A stretch of DNA of 64,000 nucleotides, from assembly GCF_050433445.1 (NCBI RefSeq), contig NZ_JBNPXF010000017.1, forward strand, positions 1-64,000. The letters run 5' to 3'. The DNA is from Kroppenstedtia sanguinis. Lineage in GTDB: Bacteria; Bacillota; Bacilli; Thermoactinomycetales; DSM-45169. Below are positions 43,501 to 51,129 of this stretch, piece after piece (position 1 is the first letter of the stretch; each line of letters opens with the position of its first letter). The position numbers and the translations under genes are program-made. A model generated the notes under the pieces. That model made no database searches. It was not told the origin of the DNA and worked only from the letters and a program-made list of their open reading frames with translations.

Positions 43501-44068
43501 GAATTTTCCGCGTACGATCGATTCGTACATAGATAATGTCCTTGGCGTCGGTTTCAAACTCTAGCCACGCCCCGCGGTTGGGAATGACGGTGGCGGTAAA
43601 TGTGGGTTTCCCGTTTTTGTCGACTTTGCTATTATAGTAGACACTGGGCGACCGGACCAACTGGCTGACGATGACTCGTTCTGCACCGTTGATAATAAAG
43701 GTGCCCGTGTCCGTCATCAACGGGAAATCCCCCATAAAGACTTCCTGCTCTTTCACTTCGCCAGTCTCTTTGTTAATCAGGCGAACCTTCACCCGCAAAG
43801 GGGCGGCATAGGTGGCATCCCGCTCTCTGGATTCATCGACGGAGTACTTCGGTTCTTCCAAAGTGTAATCGATAAACTCCAAAACCAGATTGCCTGTGAA
43901 GTCTTCGATGGGTGAAATATCCTCAAACATCTCTTTCAAACCTTCATCCAGAAACCACCGGTAAGACTGTTGCTGGATTTCGATCAGGTTGGGCAGTTCA
44001 AGCACTTCGTTGATCCTTGCGTAACTGCGCCGCTTTCGCCGACCGTATTGGACTAATTTACCCGCCAA
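40517..44068 (-). CDS. rpoB: RNA polymerase beta subunit
   Basis: The 1183-residue subunit forms one side of the DNA cleft. The rifampicin pocket FFGSSQLSQFMDQVNPLAEL ... THKRRLSALGPGGL keeps the residues of sensitive strains. I place the start at TTG 44068 (LAGKLVQYGRRKRRSY), which matches the usual N-terminus (MTGQLVQYG in B. subtilis) and follows GGGGGGAG closely. The frame extends to an ATG at 44137, but that region is unlike other RpoB proteins. A leader of about 280 bases precedes it. Confidence 0.98.
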   Translation of the reverse strand: MAGKLVQYGRRKRRSYARINEVLELPNLIEIQQQSYRWFLDEGLKEMFEDISPIEDFTGNLVLEFIDYTLEEPKYSVDESRERDATYAAPLRVKVRLINKETGEVKEQEVFMGDFPLMTDTGTFIINGAERVIVSQLVRSPSVYYNSKVDKNGKPTFTATVIPNRGAWLEFETDAKDIIYVRIDRTRKIPVTVLLRALGYSSDAEILDLLGDDEYVRNTLDKDNTGNTEKALIEIYERLRPGEPPTADNARSLLFSRFFDPKRYDLANVGRYKINKKLHIKNRLLNQRLAEAVVDPETGEIIAEAGEVVDRRLLERMLPHMEKEGGLGWTETSVRGGVPEDGLIRLQSLKVFSPIEDGKVVEVISNGQIDKGVKNITPEDIIASINYFINLLHGVGSTDDIDHLGNRRLRSVGELLQNQFRIGLSRMERVVRERMSIQDANAITPQALINIRPVIASIKEFFGSSQLSQFMDQVNPLAELTHKRRLSALGPGGLTRERAGMEVRDVHHSHYGRMCPIETPEGPNIGLINSLSSFARINEYGFIETPYRKVDPETHKVTEEISYLTADEEDNYYVAQANAELDEEGRFASEQVVARYKEEVLPLPPERIDYMDVSPKQVVSVATACIPFLENDDSNRALMGSNMQRQAVPLLKPEAPYIGTGMEYKAARDSGVMILAKRPGVVERVSADEIWVRHEEEVDGQVVRGDLDKYKLRKFIRSNQGTSINQRALVRAGERVAKGDTLADGPSTDNGEMALGRNVLVAFMTWEGYNYEDAILLSERLVKEDVYTSVHIEEYESEARDTKLGPEEITRDIPNVGEDALKNLDERGIIRIGAEIKAGDILVGKVTPKGVTELTAEERLLHAIFGEKAREVRDTSLRVPHGTDGIVVDVKVFERENGDELPPGVNQMVRVYIAQKRKISEGDKMAGRHGNKGVIARVLPEEDMPFLPDGTPVEVVLNPLGVPSRMNIGQVLEVHLGMAARQMGLHMATPVFDGASEMEVFSALEEAGLDPDGKTTLHDGRTGDAFENRVTVGVMYMIKLAHMVDDKIHARSTGPYSLVTQQPLGGKAQFGGQRFGEMEVWALEAYGAAYTLQEILTVKSDDEIGRVKTYESIVKGENVPEPGVPASFKVLIKELQSLGMDVKLMGRNQEEIEIREFYAEDDEPANERNGLVVEQEQAKRSTS

Positions 44069-44356
44069 ACAAGCTCCCCCCTCGAATCCAGTCGATTGGT
44101 TCACGACCTCATAAAGGTCGCTTCCACACATGGCCATCCACTGTCAACATCCACTCTGACACCTCAGAATGCTCCCAGAGGACTTTTCTGAATCCACTCC
44201 AATGACCCCTATATAAACCACCCAATAGTGTCTCTTATTTCCAACCATATGGTCTATTTTCATAGCGTAACCAAAAACTTCCTTGTATATTCACGACAAA
44301 AACTCCCTGATGCTGTCGAATGGCTGCATTCCACAAGCAGTGGGATAGCATTACAA
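44069..44356 (-). promoter_or_regulatory. Long untranslated leader of rpoB
   Basis: About 280 bases between the promoter and rpoB contain no gene. Visible features on the minus strand are a small hairpin GAATG-CAGC-CATTC, several CACTG/CATCC-like repeats and a TTGACA flanked by GTGGATG repeats near 44146-44165 without a matching -10. Such leaders can hold attenuators; I see no clear terminator stem with a T run. Confidence 0.5.
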
Positions 44357-44385
44357 AATGATATCACAGGCCAATACCCGCGTCA
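44357..44385 (-). promoter_or_regulatory. Sigma-A promoter of rpoBC
   Basis: The minus strand has TTGACG (44385-44380), a 17-bp spacer ending TGTGA, and TATCAT (44362-44357). It stands just after the stop of the methyltransferase gene and starts the rpoB leader. Confidence 0.8.
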
Positions 44386-44392
44386 ATGATTT

Positions 44393-45001
44393 TTATGCAT
44401 TTGATTTCCAGGCACGAAGGATCCAGTAGCCCTTTTTCTTCTCTACCAGATCCACTTCGGCAAATCGGGTTTCCAGCTCCTTCTTGGCCGAAGCGCCTCC
44501 TTGCTGTTTACGGATGACGACCCAGAGACATCCCCCTGGAACCAATTGTTCATAGGCCTCTGCAAACAACCGGTAAACTGTCTTTTTGCCGGTACGAATG
44601 GGAGGGTTGGTCAGGATGGAATCGAACCGCCGATCCCTGAGGGCTGACAAACCATCACTCTCCCGGATCTCCACTTGCCGGGAAGTTCCGTTGAGTTCTG
44701 CATTTTGCCGTGCCAGCTCCAATGCTCTGCGGTTGAGATCCACCATCGTGACCCGACAGTGCGGTGCAAAGACGGAACAAGCAATCCCCACCGGTCCATA
44801 GCCACACCCCAGATCCAAGATCTCCCCCTCTTCAGGTAGCTCGGCAGTATCGATCAAGAGCCGGGATCCATAATCGACCCCTTTCTTTGAAAAAACACCG
44901 GCATCCACCAGAAAACGAAAAGTCTTCCCGCGCAAAAGCGCTGTGATTTCCCGTTCATCCCTGGCTACACCGGGTTCCTTGGAAAAATAGTGGTCCGTCA
45001 T
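44393..45001 (-). CDS. RsmC/RlmG-type methyltransferase (YbxB)
   Basis: The 202-residue SAM-dependent enzyme has motif I LDLGCGYGPVGIA (about 62-74), the acidic loop VTMVDLN and the catalytic NPPIRTG typical of N2-guanine methylation of rRNA. The product is expected to modify 16S rRNA G1207 or a similar site; E. coli RsmC has an extra N-terminal domain that is missing here, as in YbxB of B. subtilis. The ATG at 45001 stands 8 bases from GAGGTG. Its place between rplL and rpoB is conserved. Confidence 0.88.
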   Translation of the reverse strand: MTDHYFSKEPGVARDEREITALLRGKTFRFLVDAGVFSKKGVDYGSRLLIDTAELPEEGEILDLGCGYGPVGIACSVFAPHCRVTMVDLNRRALELARQNAELNGTSRQVEIRESDGLSALRDRRFDSILTNPPIRTGKKTVYRLFAEAYEQLVPGGCLWVVIRKQQGGASAKKELETRFAEVDLVEKKKGYWILRAWKSNA

Positions 45002-45020
45002 CCTCATTCACCTCGATAAT

Positions 45021-45047
45021 GAAAAACCGCCGGCTAATCGCCGGCGG
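45021..45047 (-). terminator. Terminator after rplL
   Basis: CCGCCGGC-GATTA-GCCGGCGG on the minus strand is followed by TTTTTC. It lies 20 bases after rplL, just before the methyltransferase start, so the latter is probably reached by read-through. Confidence 0.8.
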
Positions 45048-45066
45048 GTCCGGCATGTCAGGCGGA

Positions 45067-45432
45067 TTACTTCAGCTCCACCGTAGCACCGGCTTCTTCC
45101 AGTTTGGACTTAATTTCTTCGGCTTCCTCTTTGGAGGCGCCTTCCTTGACCGGAGCCGGGGCACCGTCCACCATCGCCTTGGCTTCTTTCAGACCCAGAC
45201 CGGTGATTCCCCGAACCGCTTTGATGACGTTGATCTTGGAGGAGCCGGCGGCAGTCAAGATGACGTCAAATTCAGTTTGCTCTTCAGCAGCTTCCTCAGC
45301 TCCGGCAGCGCCAGCCACTGCAACAGGAGCCGCGGCGGTAACACCGAACTCTTCTTCGATCGCTTTTACCAATTCGTTCAATTCGAGCACGCTCATGCCT
45401 TTGATGGCTTCAAGAATTTGCTCATTACTCAT
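45067..45432 (-). CDS. rplL: Ribosomal protein L7/L12
   Basis: The 121-residue stalk protein recruits translation GTPases. It has an N-terminal dimerisation helix (MSNEQILEAIKGMSVLELNE), an Ala/Pro hinge (AAAPVAVAGAAGAEEAAEEQ) and a C-terminal domain with KINVIKAVRGITGLGLKEAK. It follows rplJ by 68 bases and is terminated by a strong hairpin. Confidence 0.98.
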   Translation of the reverse strand: MSNEQILEAIKGMSVLELNELVKAIEEEFGVTAAAPVAVAGAAGAEEAAEEQTEFDVILTAAGSSKINVIKAVRGITGLGLKEAKAMVDGAPAPVKEGASKEEAEEIKSKLEEAGATVELK

Positions 45433-45500
45433 GATGGTACCTCCCGATAAATGTATTTTTCACGAGATCTCTAAGAAGCAGAGAATCTCCCAAACCCAGC

Positions 45501-46016
45501 TTAAGCTTCGGCGCTTTTGCTTTCGCCCTCGCCATCTTTGTCGGCCACTGCTTGAACAGCCAGGGCGAAGTTGCGCATCGGCGCCTGCAACACGGACAGA
45601 AGCATAGACAGGAGACCTTCCCGGGAGGGCAGTTCAGCCAGCTCGGTGATCTGCTCCAAGCTAACCACTTGTCCTTCCACCACTCCGCCTTTGATCTCCA
45701 GCTCTTTATTTTCCTTGGCGAACTTGTGCAGAATCTTGGCAGGTGCCACTACATCCTCATTGGAGAAGGCAATAGCTGTCGGCCCCACCAGTTTGTCATC
45801 CAGTTCGGTCAGGTTCGTTTGGGCTGTCGCGCGGCGAGTCATGGTATTTTTCAGTACCTGGTATTCTACACCGGCTTCCCGAAGTTGCTTGCGCAGTTCG
45901 GTCATCTGAGAGACACCGAGCCCGCGATAATCCGTCAGGATCGTCGACTTGCTCTGGGTCAACTTATCGGCGATTTCAGCCACAATCTGCTTCTTGTTCT
46001 CAATTGCCGTGGACAT
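45501..46016 (-). CDS. rplJ: Ribosomal protein L10
   Basis: The 171-residue protein anchors the L7/L12 stalk. It begins MSTAIENKKQIVAEIADKL and contains TDYRGLGVSQMTELRKQLRE. The ATG at 46016 follows GAGGAGG; an open frame continues upstream to 46154 only because the L10 leader happens to lack stops. Regulation by its own L10 leader is likely. Confidence 0.97.
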   Translation of the reverse strand: MSTAIENKKQIVAEIADKLTQSKSTILTDYRGLGVSQMTELRKQLREAGVEYQVLKNTMTRRATAQTNLTELDDKLVGPTAIAFSNEDVVAPAKILHKFAKENKELEIKGGVVEGQVVSLEQITELAELPSREGLLSMLLSVLQAPMRNFALAVQAVADKDGEGESKSAEA

Positions 46017-46039
46017 GGGATCCACCTCCTCAACTAAAG

Positions 46040-46180
46040 TATCGGCAAAGGAAAAGGCCTTCGCAGACAGACGAAGGCCGGGAACAAACCCATCCTCATA
46101 GGACGGATGTATGTTCATACCTCGGCAGGAATTTAAGCACCTGTTCCGGTGCACCGGCTGTCTACGGCAGAATCTGATTC
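46040..46180 (-). ncRNA. L10 leader (autoregulatory mRNA element)
   Basis: The minus strand upstream of rplJ contains CTGCCGTAGACAGCCGGTGC, later CCTGCCGAGGTATG, and a hairpin GGCCTTCG...CGAAGGCC with a following TTTT. These are the hallmarks of the L10 leader, by which the L10-L12 complex represses its own synthesis in many bacteria including Bacillus. It ends about 25 bases before rplJ. Confidence 0.85.
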
Positions 46181-46210
46181 AATTGTGATGGCACAGATTG
46201 ATGAAGCACA

Positions 46211-46909
46211 TCAGCGGCCGGTGAAACTGGAAGTGTTGACACCGACCCCCGGTCCCATGGTGGAAGAGACAGTAGCGCTCTTCATGTATTGGCCCTTGGC
46301 GGCTGACGGCTTGACCTTGATCAAAGTATCGATCAAAACCCGGAAGTTTTCGGCCAATTTGTCGGTACCAAAGGAAACCTTGCCGATCGGAGCATGAACG
46401 TTGCCAGCCTTGTCGGCGCGATACTCGATTTTACCTGCTTTCACTTCTTCGACGGCCTTGGCCACCTCAAAAGTGACGGTCCCGGTTTTCGGATTGGGCA
46501 TCAATCCCCGAGGCCCCAAGATCCGGCCTAGCTTACCCACTTGACCCATCATGTCTGGGGTAGCAATCACCACATCAAAGTCCAGCCAGCCTTGGCTCAC
46601 TTTTTGGACCAGATCTTCTTCGCCTATAAAATCAGCACCGGCTTGCTCGGCTTCCTTGGCTTTCTCGCCTTTGGCGAAGACCAGCACCCGCTTGGTCTTA
46701 CCCGTCCCGTGAGGCAACACCACAGCACCGCGCACTTGCTGGTCGGCACGCTTGGTGTCTACACCCAAACGGAAAGCAGCTTCGACAGTTTCGTCAAACT
46801 TGGCCGGAGCCACCTCTTTCACCAGCTGGAGGGCCTCCTCCAACTCGTAAGCTTGTTCCCGGTCGATTTTCTTCAATGCATCTTGATACTTCTTGCCATG
46901 TTTAGCCAC
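46211..46909 (-). CDS. rplA: Ribosomal protein L1
   Basis: The 232-residue protein of the mobile L1 stalk helps release E-site tRNA. It contains GRILGPRGLMPNPKTGTVT and SFGTDKLAENFRVLIDTL. I place the start at GTG 46909 (VAKHGKKYQDAL), 7 bases after GGAGG, which gives the exact length of the B. subtilis protein. It follows rplK by 82 bases. Confidence 0.97.
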   Translation of the reverse strand: MAKHGKKYQDALKKIDREQAYELEEALQLVKEVAPAKFDETVEAAFRLGVDTKRADQQVRGAVVLPHGTGKTKRVLVFAKGEKAKEAEQAGADFIGEEDLVQKVSQGWLDFDVVIATPDMMGQVGKLGRILGPRGLMPNPKTGTVTFEVAKAVEEVKAGKIEYRADKAGNVHAPIGKVSFGTDKLAENFRVLIDTLIKVKPSAAKGQYMKSATVSSTMGPGVGVNTSSFTGR

Positions 46910-46991
46910 GGTATTTCCTCCCTTCGTGGTCATAACGGATGATCCTCCCACTCGCACCGACAACCCGTGGCGGTCATCGGTGCAGTCACAC

Positions 46992-47417
46992 TCAGTCTTC
47001 GACGCGGATTCCCATGCTGCGAGCGGTTCCTTCCACTATCCGCATCGCGGCTTCTACATCGGCAGCATTCAAATCAGGCATTTTCAACTCCGCAATTTCG
47101 CGGACCTTATCCCGCTTGATCGTCGCTACACTGCTCTTGTTGGGCTCTCCGGAAGCTTTGTCAATGCCGGCTGCTTTTTTCAACAGAACCGCTGCCGGAG
47201 GGGTTTTCGTCACAAAGGTGAACGAACGATCTTCAAACACGGTGATTTCCACCGGAATGATCATCCCCGCCTGATCAGAGGTGCGAGCATTGAACTCCTT
47301 ACAGAATCCCATGATGTTGACGCCCGCCTGCCCCAGCGCCGGACCTACCGGCGGTGCCGGATTCGCTTTGCCAGCCGGGATCTGCAGCTTGACGATTTTG
47401 ATGACTTTTTTGGCCAC
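46992..47417 (-). CDS. rplK: Ribosomal protein L11
   Basis: The 141-residue protein forms the GTPase-associated centre and is needed for the stringent response through RelA. It contains LQIPAGKANPAPPVGPALGQ and GTARSMGIRVED. The start is GTG 47417 (VAKKVIKIVKL) with GGGAG 9 bases upstream. A gap of 163 bases from nusG, without a clear promoter, precedes it. Confidence 0.97.
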   Translation of the reverse strand: MAKKVIKIVKLQIPAGKANPAPPVGPALGQAGVNIMGFCKEFNARTSDQAGMIIPVEITVFEDRSFTFVTKTPPAAVLLKKAAGIDKASGEPNKSSVATIKRDKVREIAELKMPDLNAADVEAAMRIVEGTARSMGIRVED

Positions 47418-47580
47418 ACCATCCAACTCCCTTCCAGAATGTGGTTCCCTCGGGTTAAACCCTCCCACGGTCAGACAAAACCGGGTGCTGTCCGGGATGT
47501 GGCACAAGTCCCGAATCAGCCGGAAGCAAACACAATCAACTTATCACAAATTCAGCCAAAAAGAAAGACCGTACACAGGT

Positions 47581-48114
47581 TCAAATTTTTCCCACCTGGT
47601 TGAAATCAAGCTCCACTGGAGTTTCCCGACCGAACATGTTCACCAGTACTTTTAACTTCTGGCGATGGGGATCCACCTCTTCGATCTTGCCGACAAAATC
47701 TGCGAAGGGACCCTCCAACACCTTGACGCTTTCCGAAACGGAAAAGGCCACTTTGGGCCGGGCCTCTTCCATCCCCATCTGATTGAGAATGGCGTGAACT
47801 TCCTCGGGCATAAGGGGGGTCGGTTTCGCCCCGCCCCCAGGCGAACCGACGAAGCCCGTCACACCGGGGGTGTTGCGCACCACATACCACGAGTCGTCGG
47901 TCATCACCATCTCGACCAACACATATCCCGGGAAAACCTTGCGCTGGACTATTTTCTTTTTCCCGTCTTTGTGTTCCACTTCCTCTTCCGTCGGGACGAG
48001 AACGCGAAAAATTTTATCTTGCATGTCCATAGAGTGGACACGTTTTTCCAGATTGGTTTTCACCTTGTTCTCGTACCCCGAATAGGTGTGGACCACATAC
48101 CAGTTCTTCTCCAT
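47581..48114 (-). CDS. nusG: Transcription elongation factor NusG
   Basis: The 177-residue factor binds the RNA polymerase clamp; in Bacillus it also promotes pausing. The NGN domain includes KNWYVVHTYSGYENKVKTNL and the C-terminal KOW domain includes VLEGPFADFVGKIEEVD. ATG start. It lies 43 bases behind secE, the usual pair. Confidence 0.98.
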   Translation of the reverse strand: MEKNWYVVHTYSGYENKVKTNLEKRVHSMDMQDKIFRVLVPTEEEVEHKDGKKKIVQRKVFPGYVLVEMVMTDDSWYVVRNTPGVTGFVGSPGGGAKPTPLMPEEVHAILNQMGMEEARPKVAFSVSESVKVLEGPFADFVGKIEEVDPHRQKLKVLVNMFGRETPVELDFNQVGKI

Positions 48115-48157
48115 GAAATCAGGGCATAATGGCCCTGTCCCCCCTTATGACACAAGA

Positions 48158-48379
48158 TTAGCTGATTTGCTCGATCAGTGTAGCAATCCCTAAATCGATC
48201 AACAAGATAAACAGCGTAACCAGAACTACCGTCACGATCACGACCAGCGTAAACTTGATCATTTCTTGACGCGTGGGCCAACGAACTTTTTTCAGTTCGG
48301 CAACGCCAGTCTTGAAAAAATCGATAATTCCGGTCACGCTCCGTTTGATGCCAGTGCCAAGTCGGCCGAGAAAACCCAT
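48158..48379 (-). CDS. secE: Protein translocase subunit SecE
   Basis: The 73-residue protein has a single C-terminal membrane span after the conserved amphipathic helix with ELKKVRWPTRQEM, which clamps SecY. The short one-span form is typical of Gram-positive bacteria. GGGGGG lies before the ATG. It is between rpmG and nusG. Confidence 0.97.
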   Translation of the reverse strand: MGFLGRLGTGIKRSVTGIIDFFKTGVAELKKVRWPTRQEMIKFTLVVIVTVVLVTLFILLIDLGIATLIEQIS

Positions 48380-48403
48380 GAGCGTCCCCCCCTAAATCTC
48401 ACA

Positions 48404-48553
48404 TCATTTGGTTTCGCGATGCAGGGTGTGCCCGTTGCAACGGGGGCAATGTTTCCGGAATTCCATGCGATCGGGATGATTCCGTTTATTTTTAGTGGAC
48501 GAATAGTTACGCTCCTTGCACTCTGTGCATTCCAACGTGATCAAAACACGCAT
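48404..48553 (-). CDS. rpmG: Ribosomal protein L33, zinc-binding form
   Basis: The 49-residue protein has the zinc site CTECKERNY...CPRCNGHT, so it is a C+ form. The ATG at 48553 (MRVLITLECTECK) has GGAGG upstream; the frame extends further but into the promoter. The rpmG-secE-nusG order is standard for Bacillales. Confidence 0.96.
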   Translation of the reverse strand: MRVLITLECTECKERNYSSTKNKRNHPDRMEFRKHCPRCNGHTLHRETK

Positions 48554-48618
48554 GATCAACCACCTCCTCGAATACAGCGCCCACAAATTTTTACAGACAC
48601 CATACAAATACCCAAACA

Positions 48619-48647
48619 ACATTATCATACGAAGAATGGCATGTCAA
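48619..48647 (-). promoter_or_regulatory. Sigma-A promoter of rpmG-secE-nusG
   Basis: The minus strand has TTGACA (48647-48642), a 17-bp spacer ending TATGA, and TAATGT (48624-48619). It stands 66 bp before rpmG. Confidence 0.8.
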
Positions 48648-49017
48648 TGAATCAGAAGACATGCCCTCCATGACTGACGAGGTTTCCCCGCTTCAAACCA
48701 TCGGGAATTCTTTTCACTTTTTTTCGCGAGAGAGAAGGAAATTGACACATCATGTCGAAATTAGAGAGCAAGGACCATCATAGTCGGTGATGACAAACGC
48801 ATTTCGGGTTTCCCCATAGAAATCTTTCCCCTAGGTTATGTCTAATCAATCCTCACCGGGGGCCCTGCATAATCGTCGCCAAACCCTTACCAAAGCATAG
48901 CGAGACCAGGGAGTAAAAGCAACTTCAGGGCAGACGAGTGCCTGATGGATGCAGAGGATCTCCCGGTCACAAAAGCTTCTCCTTCTCTTTTACATCGAAA
49001 CGGAAATGATGCATCGC
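48648..49017. other. Gap between sigH and rpmG
   Basis: About 370 bases without a gene I can support on either strand. A TTGACA near 48742 on the plus strand has no matching -10. No tRNA-like or terminator-like fold with a T run was found. The gap continues to the right into a large inverted repeat. Confidence 0.5.
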
Positions 49018-49148
49018 CCTAGAAACGTTGAGATAACCTACGTTGGAAGACGGTCGGGATGGGGTTGCACATTTCGTCACCCCAGTTGGGATGATCCAAA
49101 AATTCCAACCCAACCCTCCTGTGACGACTTTTTCACAACGTTTCTAGG
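49018..49148. repeat. Nested inverted repeat ending in the sigH stop
   Basis: CCTAGAAACGTTG at 49018-49030 and its exact complement CAACGTTTCTAGG at 49136-49148 form a 13-bp inverted repeat 105 bp apart. Inside it, CGTCAC (49076-49081) pairs with GTGACG (49121-49126) and GTTGGG (49085-49090) with CCCAAC (49109-49114). The right arm contains the sigH stop codon (49144-49146). SigH is not shortened by it. No flanking direct repeat is seen. Confidence 0.6.
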
Positions 49149-49791
49149 AAGAGACCCCACGTACTTCGATATAACGCTCCAGCTTCCGTTTCACACGTTG
49201 GAGGGCATTGTCGATGGATTTGACGTGCCGTTTGAGGTCGACGGCGATCTCCTGATAGGATCGTCCGTCCAAGTACAACATCAACACTTGACGCTCCAAA
49301 TCGCTCAAAATTTGTGACATTTTGTCCTCGATGTCGTCAAACTCTTCCTGATTGATATAGAGTTCTTCCGGATCCGAAGCCCTTCCCCCTGTCAAAATAT
49401 CCATCAGGGTGCGGTCGGAATCCTCATCGTAGATGGGCTTGTCCAAGGAAATATAGGAGTTGAGCGGAATGTGTTTTTGACGGGTCGCCGTCTTGATCGC
49501 GGTGATGATCTGGCGTGTGATGCACAGCTCGGCAAAAGCTTTGAAGGAGGCCAGCTTGTCCCCGCGGAAATCCCGAATCGCCTTGAACAGTCCAATCATA
49601 CCTTCTTGCACAATGTCTTCATGGTCTGCTCCAATGAGGAAATAGGAGCGAGCTTTGGCGCGCACGAAATTTTTGTATTTGTTGATTAATTGTTCCAGTG
49701 CAGCCCCATCATCCGCTCGGACGTATTCCACCAGCTCTTCGTCGGCCATCAATTCATAGTCCGTCAACGTACATTGGAGATTGACGCTCAC
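49144..49791 (-). CDS. sigH: RNA polymerase sigma-H factor
   Basis: The 215-residue sigma-70-family factor directs genes for the change from growth to sporulation. Region 2 has RAKARSYFLIGADHEDIVQEG and SFKAFAELCITRQI; region 4 has LYLDGRSYQEIAVDLKRHVKS. I place the start at GTG 49791, 7 bases after GGAGG; an ATG two codons upstream abuts the ribosome site. Its own sigma-A-type promoter lies upstream. The stop codon lies in an unusual inverted repeat. Confidence 0.96.
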   Translation of the reverse strand: MSVNLQCTLTDYELMADEELVEYVRADDGAALEQLINKYKNFVRAKARSYFLIGADHEDIVQEGMIGLFKAIRDFRGDKLASFKAFAELCITRQIITAIKTATRQKHIPLNSYISLDKPIYDEDSDRTLMDILTGGRASDPEELYINQEEFDDIEDKMSQILSDLERQVLMLYLDGRSYQEIAVDLKRHVKSIDNALQRVKRKLERYIEVRGVSS

Positions 49792-49834
49792 TTTCATCCC
49801 TCCGACCCGTTGGCTGGAAAACCATGATAGCTAT

Positions 49835-49864
49835 ATTATAGCTGAGTTGCAACAAAAACGTCAA
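49835..49864 (-). promoter_or_regulatory. Sigma-A promoter of sigH
   Basis: The minus strand has TTGACG (49864-49859), an 18-bp spacer and consensus TATAAT (49840-49835). A second, overlapping option (TTGCAA, 17 bp, TATCAT) starts 20 bp further down. It lies at the end of rae1. Confidence 0.75.
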
Positions 49865-49872
49865 TTTTTCAC

Positions 49873-50382
49873 CTATTTTTTCCGTCTCCAATTTTCCAGC
49901 GTTTTCAATATCTCCTCCCCCAGCCCCTGTCCCAGGGTGTTCTTGGACTCATAGGCCCCCTTGAGTTCGCTGGAAATATTCCCTTTCATCCGCCTGAATT
50001 CCTCCAGCAACTCCCGGGAGGAAAGGCGGTAGGCCCCCTGTCCGAACACGATCCGCTGTTCCAGATAATCGGAGGTAGCTACATAAATTCGGCGCCCGCT
50101 CTTTCGATGCTGCTTGACCAGGCGTTCGATCATCTGATCCGCCGTCTCGTGTTCTTTGGTGTAATAGATCGTGATTTGTTGTTCCGAATGTCGAGACCCT
50201 GCTCCCGGAATCCGATGTGCATCAAAGACGAGGAACACCCGGCGCTCAGAGGTAGCCTGGTATTCCGACAGCAAGGTCGCCAATTGGTGACGGGCTTCTT
50301 CCAGAGGGAGCCGGGACCACTCCTCATGGGCCCCGATCACATTGTATCCATCCACGATGAGCCACTCTTCCAAGTCCTTCAC
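49873..50382 (-). CDS. rae1: Ribosome-dependent mRNA endonuclease Rae1 (YacP)
   Basis: The 169-residue NYN/PIN-fold protein corresponds to B. subtilis Rae1, which enters the ribosomal A site and cuts mRNA during translation. Acidic residues of the nuclease site are in LIVDGYNVIGA, LVFDAHR and VATSDYLEQ. The start is GTG 50382, only a few bases after the rlmB stop, with GGGAG inside the end of rlmB, so the two are coupled. It is the last gene of the cysE operon. Confidence 0.9.
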   Translation of the reverse strand: MKDLEEWLIVDGYNVIGAHEEWSRLPLEEARHQLATLLSEYQATSERRVFLVFDAHRIPGAGSRHSEQQITIYYTKEHETADQMIERLVKQHRKSGRRIYVATSDYLEQRIVFGQGAYRLSSRELLEEFRRMKGNISSELKGAYESKNTLGQGLGEEILKTLENWRRKK

Positions 50383-50385
50383 AGC

Positions 50386-51129
50386 TCATTTCTCCCGTCC
50401 GCGAAGCACTTCATACATGAGGAGTGCCGCCGCCACGGAAGCGTTGAGGGAAGAGACAGCCCCCTTCATGGGCAGACCCACGGTATAATCGCACTTCTCC
50501 TTGAGAAGGCGACTAACTCCCTTTCCTTCATTACCAATGACGAGAGCGACGGGAAGGGAATAATCCACCTCATCATAGCGGGCGGGAGCATCTGCATCAC
50601 CAGCGATCAGCCAGATTCCCCGTTCCTTCAACTCGTCGGCAGTCCGGTTGAGGTTGGTCACCCGGACCACCGGAATATGCTCAATGGCGCCAGCGGAGGT
50701 CTTGGCCACCGTCGGTGTGAGACCTGCAGACCGTCGCTTGGGGATCACCACACCATGAACACCCGAAGCATCCGCGGTGCGAAGGATCGATCCGAGATTA
50801 TGAGGATCTTCAATCCCATCGAGCAACAGAAAAAAAGGGGATTCCTCCCGCTCCTCCGCCCGCTGGAACAGCTCTTCCAGCTCCGCATAACGCCAGGGTT
50901 CCGCCTGAGCCGCCACTCCTTGATGATTGGCACCCGCGGCCACCCGATCCAAAGTCTGGCGAGGCACCTGCTGTACATTGACTCCCTTTCGCCGAGCGTC
51001 ACCCAGGAGAGGACCGAGCCCGCCCTTTCCCTTGCCAGCCCCTTCCGCCACCAGAAGTTTGCTCATGGGGCGTCCTGCTCTCAGAGCCTCCTTCACTGCC
51101 CGGCGGCCGATCACCCATTCATTCTCCAT
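50386..51129 (-). CDS. rlmB: 23S rRNA 2'-O-methyltransferase RlmB
   Basis: The 247-residue SPOUT enzyme methylates G2251-type positions of 23S rRNA. The SPOUT knot motifs are NLGSILRTADASGVHGVV, GNEGKGVS and LPMKGAVSSLNASVAAALLMYE; an L30-like substrate-binding domain covers the first 80 residues. Its start overlaps the mrnC end by 11 bases. The ATG stands directly after GGAGG; a more distant GGAGG may be the true ribosome site. Confidence 0.93.
   Translation of the reverse strand: MENEWVIGRRAVKEALRAGRPMSKLLVAEGAGKGKGGLGPLLGDARRKGVNVQQVPRQTLDRVAAGANHQGVAAQAEPWRYAELEELFQRAEEREESPFFLLLDGIEDPHNLGSILRTADASGVHGVVIPKRRSAGLTPTVAKTSAGAIEHIPVVRVTNLNRTADELKERGIWLIAGDADAPARYDEVDYSLPVALVIGNEGKGVSRLLKEKCDYTVGLPMKGAVSSLNASVAAALLMYEVLRGREK

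Noticed and set aside
46017..46154. N-terminal extension of rplJ
   Set aside because: It is the L10 leader read as codons. The ribosome site and family N-terminus place the start at 46016.
49121..49136. The 16-bp sequence GTGACGACTTTTTCAC, found here and in reverse at 55708-55723
   Set aside because: One such 16-bp match is expected by chance between two strands of a 64-kb window, and the similarity does not extend into the flanks.
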